From JAAAPF01 sp046541805 (GTDB taxonomy: Bacteria; Pseudomonadota; Alphaproteobacteria; Geminicoccales; Geminicoccaceae), in contig JBKHCM010000007.1 of NCBI GenBank assembly GCA_046541805.1, positions 1-50,554 on the forward strand: a stretch of 50,554 nucleotides of DNA, read 5' to 3'. The translations under genes were made by a program, and so were the position numbers. The stretch's first letter is position 1. Each line of letters begins with the position of its first letter. Below are positions 36,878-44,008 of this stretch, piece by piece. Under the pieces are notes generated by a model, which did not search any database, had not been told where the DNA came from, and saw nothing but the letters and a program-made list of their open reading frames with translations.

Positions 36878-37683
36878 TGCCCCGCGACATCCACCCCAGC
36901 GCCATCGTCGATCCCGAAGCACGTCTCGGCGAGAGCGTGCGCATCGGCCCTTTCTGCGTCGTCGGCCCCGAGGTCAGCCTCGGCGAGGACGTCGAGCTGG
37001 TGAGCCACGTCTCGCTCGCCGGCCGCACCAGCGTCGGCGACGGCACCGTGGTCTACCCCTTTGCGGCGCTCGGGCATCCGCCGCAGGACCTGAGCTACGC
37101 CGGCGAGCCGACCGAGCTCAAGATCGGCGCGGCCAACCGCATCCGCGAGCACGTCACGATGCACCCGGGCACCGCCCGCGGCCGCGGCGTCACCGAGGTC
37201 GGCGACCACAACCTCTTCATGGCGGCGACGCACGTCGCGCACGACTGCGTCATCGGCAGCCACGTCATCATGGCCAACAACGCCACCCTCGGCGGCCATG
37301 TGACGGTGGGCGATCACGCCTATCTCGGCGGCCTGTGCGCCGTGCACCAATATGTCCGCGTCGGCACGACGGCGATGATCGGCGGGGTCACCGGCGTCGA
37401 GGGCGACGTCATCCCCTACGGGCTGGTGATGGGCGACCGCGCCGTGCTCGCCGGGCTCAACCTCGTGGGCCTGCGCCGCCGCGGTGTCGGTCCGGCCGAT
37501 CTGCGCGTCCTCAGAAACGCCTACCGCCAGCTGTTCGTCGACGACCGCGGCGCCTTCGCCGACCGCCTCTTGGAGGTGGCCGAGGTCTACGGCGACCAGC
37601 CGCGGGTGATGGAGATCGTGGCCTTCATCCAGGAGCGCGGCGTGCGCGAGATCGTTCAGCCCGCGGCCGGCCCGCGGCGCTGA
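36877..37683 (+). CDS. lpxA: Acyl-ACP--UDP-N-acetylglucosamine O-acyltransferase
   Basis: First step of lipid A synthesis. The 268-residue product is a hexapeptide-repeat beta-helix (DIHPSAIVDPEARLGESVRI at the start, repeats to about residue 185) followed by a helical C-terminal domain. The catalytic His122 is in MAATHVAHDCVIG. The GTG start at 36877 overlaps the fabZ stop by one base. Length is normal. Confidence 0.97.
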   Translation: MPRDIHPSAIVDPEARLGESVRIGPFCVVGPEVSLGEDVELVSHVSLAGRTSVGDGTVVYPFAALGHPPQDLSYAGEPTELKIGAANRIREHVTMHPGTARGRGVTEVGDHNLFMAATHVAHDCVIGSHVIMANNATLGGHVTVGDHAYLGGLCAVHQYVRVGTTAMIGGVTGVEGDVIPYGLVMGDRAVLAGLNLVGLRRRGVGPADLRVLRNAYRQLFVDDRGAFADRLLEVAEVYGDQPRVMEIVAFIQERGVREIVQPAAGPRR

Positions 37684-37688
37684 GCGCG

Positions 37689-38513
37689 GTGGCGTCGGCG
37701 AAGCTGGGCCTGCTCGCCGGCGGCGGCGCGCTCGCACCGGCGGTCGCCGAGGCGGCGCGCGCCGAGGGCCGGCCGGTCTTCGTCGTCGCCTTCAAGGGCC
37801 ACACCGCGCCCGATTGGGTCCAAGCCTTCGAGCACGCCTGGGTGCCGCTGGGTGCGGTGGGCCGCACGCTCGCGCTCCTGCACGACGCCGGCTGCGCCGA
37901 GGTCTGCCTCATCGGCCGGGTCGGGCGGCCGTCGCTCGCCGCTGTGGCGCTCGACCGGCGCGCCCGCGCCATGCTGGCCCGGCTCGGCGGGCGCGACGCC
38001 GGCGACGACCGGCTCCTCAGGCTCATCGTCGCCGAGCTCGAGCGCGACGGCTTTCGCGTCGTCGGCGCCGATACGCTCGCGGTGCGCCTGCTCGCCCCGG
38101 CCGGCCGCATCGCCGGGGGCGACGTCCCCACGGACGCCTGGGCCGACATCCGCCGCGGGGTCGCGGTCGCCCGCGCCCTCGGCGCCGTCGACGTCGGCCA
38201 GGCGGTGGTCGTGCAGGGCGAGCTCGTTCTCGGCGTCGAGGCCGCCGAGGGCACCGACGCCCTGCTCGCGCGCTGCGGCGGGCTCAAGCGCCAGGGGCCC
38301 GGCGGCGTGCTGGTCAAGGGGCGCAAGCCCGGCCAGGAGCGGCGGGTCGACCTGCCGACGATCGGCCCCGACACCCTGCGCGGTGCCGCCGCGGCGGGGC
38401 TGCGCGGCGTCGCCGTCGAAGCCGGCCACACCCTCGTCGCCGATCTCGCCGGCGTGGAGGAGGCGGCACGCGGGACCGGCCTCTTCGTCGTCGGCGTGGA
38501 GCCCTGGGCATGA
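37689..38513 (+). CDS. lpxI: UDP-2,3-diacylglucosamine diphosphatase LpxI
   Basis: Hydrolyses UDP-2,3-diacylglucosamine to lipid X and UMP, replacing the unrelated LpxH of enterobacteria; LpxI was first defined in alphaproteobacteria. The 274-residue product begins KLGLLAGGGALAPAVAEAAR and contains GAVGRTLALLHDAGCAEVCL, DVGQAVVVQGELVLGVEAAE and GVAVEAGHTLVADL, which match the family. The GTG start at 37689 is five bases after lpxA. The gene overlaps lpxB by four bases (ATGA), so the order lpxA-lpxI-lpxB is the known alphaproteobacterial one. Confidence 0.93.
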   Translation: MASAKLGLLAGGGALAPAVAEAARAEGRPVFVVAFKGHTAPDWVQAFEHAWVPLGAVGRTLALLHDAGCAEVCLIGRVGRPSLAAVALDRRARAMLARLGGRDAGDDRLLRLIVAELERDGFRVVGADTLAVRLLAPAGRIAGGDVPTDAWADIRRGVAVARALGAVDVGQAVVVQGELVLGVEAAEGTDALLARCGGLKRQGPGGVLVKGRKPGQERRVDLPTIGPDTLRGAAAAGLRGVAVEAGHTLVADLAGVEEAARGTGLFVVGVEPWA

Positions 38514-39649
38514 GCCTCAAGGTCTTCGTCATCGCCGGCGAGACCTCGGGCGACTTTCTGGCCGCGCGGCTTTTGGAGGCGCTCGCGGCGCGCTCGGGCC
38601 CGCTCACCCTCGACGGCATCGGCGGACCGGAGCTGGCGCGGCTGGGGCTCGTGTCGCGCTTTGCGATGGACGAGCTCGCGCTCGTCGGCCTCGCCGAGGT
38701 GGTCCCACACCTGCCGCGCCTGATCCGCCGGCTGCGGCAGACGACGCGGGCGATCCGCGCCGCGCGCCCCGATCTCGTGCTCACCGTCGACAGCCCCGCC
38801 TTCTCGCTCCGGGTGCAGGCGCGCATCGGCGATGTCGGCGCCAAGCGGGTGCACTACGTGGCACCCCAGGCCTGGGCGTGGCGACCCGGCCGTGCCGCCG
38901 AGCTCGCCCGGATCGTCGACCGCGTGCTCTTCATCCTGCCCTTCGAGGCCGAGTTCTTCCGCGCCTACGGCGTCGCGGGGGTGGAGGTCGGCCACCCGCT
39001 GGTCGAGCGCGTGCCGGCCTGCGACGCCTTTCTGCGGCGCCGCCGCGGCGCGGGGGCGGCGACGCTCTGCTTGTTGCCGGGCAGCCGCGAGAGCGAGATC
39101 CGCCGCCATGTGCCGGTGCTGCGCGACGCGGTGGCGCGGCTGGCGACGGATCGACCGGGGCTGTCGTCCGTCCTCGCGACCCTCCCCGCGCGCGCCGCGG
39201 AGCTCCGCGCGCTCACCGCCGACTGGCCGACCCCCCTGGCGATCGAGGCCGAGCCCGACCGCCGCTTTCGGGCCTACGCCCGCGCCGATCTGGCGCTCGC
39301 CGCCTCGGGCACGGTCGGGCTCGAGCTGGCCCTGGCGCGGTTGCCGACGGTGGTGCTCTACCGCACCAGCCCGCTCACCGCCGCGCTCGCGCGCCGGCTC
39401 ATCCGCGTGCCCCATGTCAGCCTCCTCAACCTCATCGCCGGCCGCGAGGTGGTGCCGGAGCTGCTGCAGGAGCGTTGCCGCGGCGCCCCGCTCGCCGCTG
39501 CGGCGGCGCGGCTTTTGGACGACGCCGACGCCTGGCGCGCCCAGATCCGGGAGCTGGACGCGATCGCGCGGGCGCTCGGCGCGGAGGGCGAGCCGCCCAG
39601 CCGCCGCGCGGCGGCGGCGGTGGCGGCGCTGCTCGACACGCCCAATTGA
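38510..39649 (+). CDS. lpxB: Lipid-A-disaccharide synthase
   Basis: Glycosyltransferase (GT19) that joins lipid X and UDP-2,3-diacylglucosamine to make the lipid A disaccharide. The 379-residue product starts VFVIAGETSGDFLAARLLEA. It contains ELALVGLAEVVPHLPRL, the motif YVAPQAWAWRPGRAAEL, LLPGSRESEI and SGTVGLELALARLPTVVLYR. Length is normal. It is the last gene of the envelope block; an 80-base gap with a hairpin separates it from msrP. Confidence 0.95.
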   Translation: MSLKVFVIAGETSGDFLAARLLEALAARSGPLTLDGIGGPELARLGLVSRFAMDELALVGLAEVVPHLPRLIRRLRQTTRAIRAARPDLVLTVDSPAFSLRVQARIGDVGAKRVHYVAPQAWAWRPGRAAELARIVDRVLFILPFEAEFFRAYGVAGVEVGHPLVERVPACDAFLRRRRGAGAATLCLLPGSRESEIRRHVPVLRDAVARLATDRPGLSSVLATLPARAAELRALTADWPTPLAIEAEPDRRFRAYARADLALAASGTVGLELALARLPTVVLYRTSPLTAALARRLIRVPHVSLLNLIAGREVVPELLQERCRGAPLAAAAARLLDDADAWRAQIRELDAIARALGAEGEPPSRRAAAAVAALLDTPN

Positions 39650-39695
39650 ACGGCGTGACCGGCGCGCGCGTTGTCGGGGGCGGGCGCGCGACGTA

Positions 39696-39723
39696 GTTCC
39701 CCTCGGAGACGACCGGAGGGAAC
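39696..39723 (+). promoter_or_regulatory. Hairpin that covers the msrP ribosome binding site
   Basis: Two 11-base arms (39696-39706 and 39713-39723) pair around the loop AGACGA with one mismatch and one G-U pair: GTTCCCCTCGG against CCGGAGGGAAC. The right arm contains the msrP Shine-Dalgarno sequence GGAGGG (39715-39720). In an mRNA this would hide the ribosome binding site, so msrP translation may depend on structure opening. No T-run follows, so it does not look like an lpxB terminator. Confidence 0.45.
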
Positions 39724-39729
39724 ACCGCC

Positions 39730-40680
39730 ATGCACGTCATCCGCCAGCCGGGCTGGGCGCTACCCGAGCGCGAGGTCACGCCGGAGCCCCTGTTCGTCGA
39801 CCGCCGTCGCGCCCTCGGGCTCGTAGGCGCCGGCGCCGCCGCGGCGGTCTGGCCCGGCGCGGGGCGGGCGCGCGAGCTGCTCGCCGAGCGCTACCCGGCG
39901 CCGCGCAACGACGCCTACGCGGTCGAGCGCGCCTTGACCCCGGAGGAAACGGTCACCTCCTACAACAACTTCTACGAGTTCGGCTCCAGCAAGCGGATCG
40001 CGCGCGCGGCGCAGGCGCTCGAGCTGCAGCCCTGGGAGATCGTGATCGACGGCATGGTCGAGCGGGAGAGGCGGCTCGACGTCACCGAGCTGATCGGCCG
40101 CATGGCGCTGGAGGAGCGGGTCTACCGCCTGCGCTGCGTCGAGGCCTGGTCGATGACGGTGCCGTGGACGGGTTTCCCCATGGCCGAGCTCGTCAGGTTC
40201 GCCGAGCCCACCAGCGCCGCCCGCTACGTGCGGATGGAGACCTTCGAGAACCCACAGGTGGCGCCGGGGCAGCGCCAGTTCTGGTATCCTTGGCCCTATG
40301 TGGAGGGGCTCACCCTCGCGGAGGCGACCAACGAGCTCGCCTTCGTCGTCACCGGCCTCTACGGCAAGCCCTTGCCGAAGCCGAACGGCGCGCCGCTGCG
40401 CTTGGCCGTGCCGTGGAAGTACGGCTTCAAGTCGATCAAGTCGATCGTCCGCTTCACCTTCACCGACGAGCGTCCGGTCAATTTTTGGCAGAAGTTGCAA
40501 GACAGCGAATACGGCTTTTGGGCCAACGTGAACCCCGAAGTGCCGCATCCGCGCTGGAGTCAGGCGAGCGAGCGCGTGGTCGGCACCGACGAGCGGGTGC
40601 CGACCCGGTTGTTCAACGGCTACGGCGAGTACGTCGCCCATCTCTACCAAGGGATGGAAGGCGAGCGGCTCTTCATGTGA
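39730..40680 (+). CDS. msrP: Protein-methionine-sulfoxide reductase catalytic subunit MsrP (YedY)
   Basis: Periplasmic molybdopterin enzyme that repairs oxidised methionines in envelope proteins. The 316-residue product has a twin-arginine signal (FVDRRRALGLVGAGAAAAV, residues 22-40). It then has TPEETVTSYNNFYEFG and the molybdenum ligand Cys136 in YRLRCVEAWSMTVPWTGF. Near the C-terminus come LAVPWKYGFKSIKSI and the ending RLFNGYGEYVAHLYQGM. Length matches the family. Its usual haem membrane partner MsrQ (YedZ) is not next to it. The gene has its own ribosome binding site and an 80-base leader, so it may be transcribed apart from the lpx genes. Confidence 0.94.
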   Translation: MHVIRQPGWALPEREVTPEPLFVDRRRALGLVGAGAAAAVWPGAGRARELLAERYPAPRNDAYAVERALTPEETVTSYNNFYEFGSSKRIARAAQALELQPWEIVIDGMVERERRLDVTELIGRMALEERVYRLRCVEAWSMTVPWTGFPMAELVRFAEPTSAARYVRMETFENPQVAPGQRQFWYPWPYVEGLTLAEATNELAFVVTGLYGKPLPKPNGAPLRLAVPWKYGFKSIKSIVRFTFTDERPVNFWQKLQDSEYGFWANVNPEVPHPRWSQASERVVGTDERVPTRLFNGYGEYVAHLYQGMEGERLFM

Positions 40681-40857
40681 TCCTCCCCCGTCGCCGCTCG
40701 CGCGATCAACGTTGGCGGCTTTCGCAGTCGACGTAGAACAGGGAGCAGTCAACACCGTTCGTGCTTATTGCGCTGCAGCAAAAATGAGTTGTTGCAATGC
40801 AAAATGTGGTCTCGGGTGATTGACGAAAGTCGCGGCACCACTTAGGTATATCGCAAC
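40681..40857. other. AT-rich noncoding stretch with TTGC/GCAA dyads and a promoter-like site
   Basis: No credible gene is present here. From about 40727 the base composition becomes clearly more AT-rich than the surroundings. Two dyads with the same half-site are visible: TTGC-N6-GCAA at 40768-40781 and TTGCA-A-TGCAA at 40792-40802. TTGACG at 40820-40825 is followed after 17 bases by TAGGTA at 40843-40848, a possible plus-strand promoter with a good -35 and weak -10. Dyads upstream of such a -35 are where a LysR-type activator would bind. This is inference from pattern only. Confidence 0.4.
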
Positions 40858-40884
40858 AAAAAAAAGCCGGGTCGGAGACCCGGC
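40858..40884 (-). terminator. Intrinsic terminator, minus strand
   Basis: GCCGGGTC and GACCCGGC form a perfect 8-bp stem around a 3-base loop (40866-40884). On the minus strand a run of eight T follows at 40865-40858. This is the clearest rho-independent terminator in the window. It ends transcription coming from lysR or from a small RNA gene between 40885 and 41066. On the plus strand the A-run precedes the stem, so it does not terminate msrP. Confidence 0.85.
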
Positions 40885-41030
40885 GAGCTTGATCAGGGAG
40901 GCTAAACGTCTGGGAGCGAAGCGCACTTCGCTGCCGGCGAACCAGCTCGGGCGCTCGGCCCGATCAGCAAGCGACCCAGCCCGCTTGCTGCACTGCGGTA
41001 TCTAGCGCAGCTCACAGCCCTACGCTAGCC
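40858..41030 (-). ncRNA. Candidate structured small RNA downstream of lysR (AbcR-like by context)
   Basis: Read on the minus strand, this stretch is a chain of perfect stems. They are 6 bp (41023-41028 with 41002-41007), 9 bp with an 8-base loop (40982-40990 with 40965-40973), 6 bp (40958-40963 with 40947-40952), 7 bp with a 4-base loop (40926-40932 with 40915-40921), and then the intrinsic terminator at 40884-40858. Between the last stem and the terminator lie CUCCC (40916-40912) and CCUCCC (40901-40896), which could pair with Shine-Dalgarno sequences. The upstream minus-strand gene is a VtlR/LsrB-like LysR, whose relatives in Rhizobiales sit beside and control AbcR small RNAs that use such motifs. 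The 5' end is a guess. It could instead be a structured lysR 3' untranslated region. It does not resemble tmRNA, 6S, SRP or RNase P RNA. Confidence 0.45.
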
Positions 41031-41066
41031 CCAAATTTCATGTCAGGCGTGCGGCAAAGCGTGCGC

Positions 41067-41963
41067 CTACCAGGCGTCTTCGCCGCCCACCTTCTCGAGC
41101 AGGAAATCGCGGAAAACCGCCACCCGCTTGGAGTTGCGGAGCTCCTCGGGGTAGACGAAGTAGGCGGTGAAGGACGGCCCCTCGATCTGGGGCAGGACGC
41201 GCACGAGCCGGCGATTGCGCGCGAGGTAGTCCGGCAGCGTGGCGATGCCGAGCCCCGATTCCGCCGCGCGCAGCATCGCGATCACGTTGTTGACGGTGAG
41301 CTTGGCCTGGCGCAACGGCTCCTGCTCGTCCTGGCCGACATGGACGAGCCAGTTGAGGCTGGGCGCCGGCGGCGCGTTCTCGTGGCCGTAGACGATCAGC
41401 GCGTGGCCGTCGAGGTCGGCGAGGCCGGCCGGCTCGCCGTGGCGGGCGAGGTAGCTCTCGGCGGCATAGAGGTGGGTGTGCCCCACCATCAGCTTGCGGC
41501 GCACCAGATCCGGCTGCGTCGGCGACTGCATGCGGATGGCGACGTCGGCCTCGCGCATGGCGAGGTCGACCTCGCTGTCCTGGACCAGGAGCGTGATGTT
41601 GATGTCGGGATAGCGCGCGCAGAACTCGTCGAGATGCGGCGTCAGCCAGCCGACGCCGAAGCCGATGGTGGTGTTGATGCGCAGATGGCCGGCGGGCCGG
41701 TCCTTACTCTCGCTCAGGTTGGCCTCGGCGTCGCGCATCCGGGCGGCGACGGCACGCGCCGCCTCCTGCAGGATTTCGCCCTGCTCCGTCAGCACGAGGC
41801 CGCGGGCGTGGCGGTGGAACAGGGCGGTGCCGAGGTCCTCCTCGAGCGCACCCATCTGCCGGCTGATCGCCGACTGGCTGAGGTTGAGGCGCTCGGCGGC
41901 GCGGGTGAAGCTGCCGGCCTCGGCGACGGCGTGGAAGACCCGGATGCGGTCCCAGTCCAGCAT
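41067..41963 (-). CDS. LysR-family transcriptional regulator, VtlR/LsrB-like
   Basis: A 298-residue LysR protein: N-terminal winged helix (residues 1-62, with AERLNLSQSAISRQMGALEE as the recognition region and LFHRHARGLVLTEQGE) and a LysR substrate-binding domain from about residue 90. The start MLDWDRIRVFHAVAEAGSFT and the ending with YFVYPEELRNSKRVAVFRDF closely resemble the alphaproteobacterial VtlR/LsrB group. Members of that group adjoin trxB and in Brucella, Agrobacterium and Sinorhizobium are linked to AbcR small RNAs, redox balance and host interaction. The ligand is unknown. The ATG is 3 bases after the trxB stop, so the two are co-transcribed. Confidence 0.9.
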   Translation of the reverse strand: MLDWDRIRVFHAVAEAGSFTRAAERLNLSQSAISRQMGALEEDLGTALFHRHARGLVLTEQGEILQEAARAVAARMRDAEANLSESKDRPAGHLRINTTIGFGVGWLTPHLDEFCARYPDINITLLVQDSEVDLAMREADVAIRMQSPTQPDLVRRKLMVGHTHLYAAESYLARHGEPAGLADLDGHALIVYGHENAPPAPSLNWLVHVGQDEQEPLRQAKLTVNNVIAMLRAAESGLGIATLPDYLARNRRLVRVLPQIEGPSFTAYFVYPEELRNSKRVAVFRDFLLEKVGGEDAW

Positions 41964-41966
41964 GCG

Positions 41967-42944
41967 CTAATCCCCGGCGGCGCGGTCGGGCCCGGCGCGC
42001 TCGTCCAGCGATGCCAGGTACTTCTCGGCCTCCAGCGCCGCCATGCAGCCCGTGCCGGCGGCGGTGACGGCCTGGCGGTAGACCTTGTCCTGGACGTCGC
42101 CGGCGGCGAAGAAGCCGGCGATGTCGGTGGTGGTGCTGTCGGGGGCGGTCAGCACGTAGCCCTCGCCGTCCATCGCGACCTGACCCTTGACCAGGCTGGT
42201 CGCCGGATCGTGGCCGATGGCGATGAAGACGCCCTCGACGTCCAGCGTGGTGAGCTCGCCGGTGCGCACGTGCTTGACGCGCACGCCGGTGACCCCGGGC
42301 GGCATGTCGCTACCGACGATCTCGTCGACGACGTGGTCCCACACCACCTCGATCTTCGGGTGGCGAAACAGGCGCTCTTGCAGGACTTGCTCGGCGCGGA
42401 GCGCGTCGCGGCGGTGGATCAGCGTCACCGTCTCGCACATCTGGGCGAGGTAGAGCGCCTCCTCGACCGCCGAGTTGCCGCCGCCCACCACCGCCACCTT
42501 GCGGCCGCGGAAGAAGAAGCCGTCGCAGGTGGCGCAGGCCGACACCCCCGTGCCCTGGAACGTCTTCTCGCTCTCCAGGCCCAGCCAGCGGGCCTGGGCA
42601 CCGGTGGCGAGGATCACCGCGTCGGCGGTGAGCGTCTCGCCGCTGTCGCGTTCGAGCACGAAGGGACGCCGGTGGAGATCAAGCCGCACGATCAGGTCGC
42701 TCACCAGCTCGGCACCGCAGTGGCGCGCTTGGGCCGCCATCTGCTCCATCAGCCAGGGGCCCTGGATCACCTCGGCAAAGCCCGGATAGTTCTCGACGTC
42801 CGTCGTGATCGCGAGCTGACCGCCTGCCTGCAGGCCTTCGAAGAGCACGGGCGCGAGGTTGGCCCGGGCGGCGTAGATCGCGGCGGTGTAGCCCGCCGGT
42901 CCCGAGCCGACGATCGCGAGGCGGACGTGCCGAGCGCCGGTCAT
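41967..42944 (-). CDS. trxB: Thioredoxin-disulfide reductase
   Basis: FAD enzyme that reduces thioredoxin with NADPH. The 325-residue product (start MTGARHVRLAIVGSGPAGYT) has the FAD motif GSGPAG, GLQAGGQLAITTDVENYPG, the redox pair Cys137-x-x-Cys140 (CATCDG), the NADPH motif VVGGGNSAVEEALYLA, and GVFIAIGHDPATSLV with GFFAAGDVQD. ATG 42944, after GGAG at 42955-42952, gives the family N-terminus; the frame is open to 42992, but that extension is polar and atypical. It is followed at once by lysR. Confidence 0.96.
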   Translation of the reverse strand: MTGARHVRLAIVGSGPAGYTAAIYAARANLAPVLFEGLQAGGQLAITTDVENYPGFAEVIQGPWLMEQMAAQARHCGAELVSDLIVRLDLHRRPFVLERDSGETLTADAVILATGAQARWLGLESEKTFQGTGVSACATCDGFFFRGRKVAVVGGGNSAVEEALYLAQMCETVTLIHRRDALRAEQVLQERLFRHPKIEVVWDHVVDEIVGSDMPPGVTGVRVKHVRTGELTTLDVEGVFIAIGHDPATSLVKGQVAMDGEGYVLTAPDSTTTDIAGFFAAGDVQDKVYRQAVTAAGTGCMAALEAEKYLASLDERAGPDRAAGD

Positions 42945-42988
42945 CTTGCTACTCCATCTTCGGGCATGGTGCCTCCTTCTACCGCCGG

Positions 42989-44008
42989 TCACCGCCCGCG
43001 AGAAGGCGCTTGGGTCGCGACGTGTTGACGAATGATCCGGGCGAGACGACCGGCTTCGTCGAGCGGCGCCGGTGGCGGTGACGCCTCATCGATCCAGGGT
43101 TGCACCACTCCCGCCTCGGCGAGCGCCGCCTGCAGGCGCGCGAACTTGGCGCGGCGGCCGCCGAGGGGGAAGACGTGGACCGGCACCCCGGTCGCCGCGG
43201 CCTCGCTCAGCATCGAGGCGCTGTCGGCGGTGACGACGACGCGCGCGGCGACGCCGAGCCAGGCGCGCAACGGGTTCGCCGCGCTCGCGCGGATATCGTG
43301 GACGTGGTGCGGCACGGTGAGCTTGGCGGAAAGCCGCGCGGCGGCGCTCGCCGGACTGCGCGGGCTGGTCGTCGCCAGGACGCTCGCGCCCAATCGTCGG
43401 GCGAGGTCGTCCACCGCGGCGGCGAGGCGATCGAGGTCGGCGGCGGCGAAGCGCACCCCGCGCGTCGGTCCACCGACGAGCACGGCGACATAGGGCGCGG
43501 GCAAAGCCGCGGCGGCGGCGGGAAGCTCGGCCGCGGCGCGATCGAGCGAGGCGCGATCGAACGGATGCGGTGCGCCCGTGGTGGTGACGACGCGGGGATG
43601 CGGCCGCGGCCGGTCGTGCGCCGGCACGGCGACGAGATCGAACCCGTCGAGCCGCGCCGGGCGCATCAGTTGGACGGCGAAGAGGCGATCGCCGCGGCGG
43701 CGCTTCAACCAGCGCAGTGCCGCCGCCGGCCGGCGCCCGGCGGCGACCGCGATCAGCGGCCAAGGCGGCGTCAGCACGGCGCGGCTGGCCGGCGCCAGAT
43801 GCGCGAGGGTCGTCGGGGCGAGGAGGTCGGGGCCGAGCGGGCGACGCCCGTAGGCGAGGCGGATCAGGCGCCCGCCCCCGAGGGCGGCGACGACGCCCTC
43901 CACCTGACGGGCATGTCCCGTCCGGTCGTCCAACAGTCCCCAGACGTCATCGAAAGAGGATGGCGGCTCAGTCGAAGTTGACCTCGAGGATCTCGAAGTA
44001 ACGGACAC
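42989..44008 (-). CDS. Mitochondrial fission ELM1 family protein
   Basis: Member of the ELM1 (DUF1022) family, named from a plant protein that recruits the dynamin DRP3A to mitochondria; the bacterial role is unknown, and the fold suggests a glycosyltransferase-like protein. Of the 339 residues, VWGLLDDRTGHARQVEGVV begins the conserved region. The C-terminal part has VVVTADSASMLSEAAATGVPVHVFPL, which resembles nucleotide-sugar-binding regions of GT-B enzymes. The only usable start keeping the conserved region is GTG 44008, which overlaps greA by 41 bases; the first 20 or so residues are therefore unusual (Ser/Arg/Thr-rich). Confidence 0.8.
   Translation of the reverse strand: MSVTSRSSRSTSTEPPSSFDDVWGLLDDRTGHARQVEGVVAALGGGRLIRLAYGRRPLGPDLLAPTTLAHLAPASRAVLTPPWPLIAVAAGRRPAAALRWLKRRRGDRLFAVQLMRPARLDGFDLVAVPAHDRPRPHPRVVTTTGAPHPFDRASLDRAAAELPAAAAALPAPYVAVLVGGPTRGVRFAAADLDRLAAAVDDLARRLGASVLATTSPRSPASAAARLSAKLTVPHHVHDIRASAANPLRAWLGVAARVVVTADSASMLSEAAATGVPVHVFPLGGRRAKFARLQAALAEAGVVQPWIDEASPPPAPLDEAGRLARIIRQHVATQAPSRGR

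Noticed and set aside
40820..41005. 61-residue plus-strand frame (TTG start) in the intergenic region
   Set aside because: Weak start with no ribosome binding site, codon use unlike the neighbours, and it crosses the terminator and perfect hairpins, which better explain the sequence as RNA.
40858..41066. tmRNA, 6S RNA, SRP RNA or RNase P RNA in the hairpin region
   Set aside because: None of the signature sequences is present (no tag or tRNA-like end, no GGAAGCAGCC-type loop, no RNase P core), and the hairpins are in series, not nested as in 6S RNA.
42945..42992. N-terminal extension of trxB to 42992
   Set aside because: The extra residues are Arg/His-rich and absent from the family; ATG 42944 has a GGAG site at good spacing.
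41040..43028. 662-residue plus-strand frame opposite lysR and trxB
   Set aside because: The minus strand encodes two clearly conserved proteins here; the plus-strand translation has no recognisable domain.
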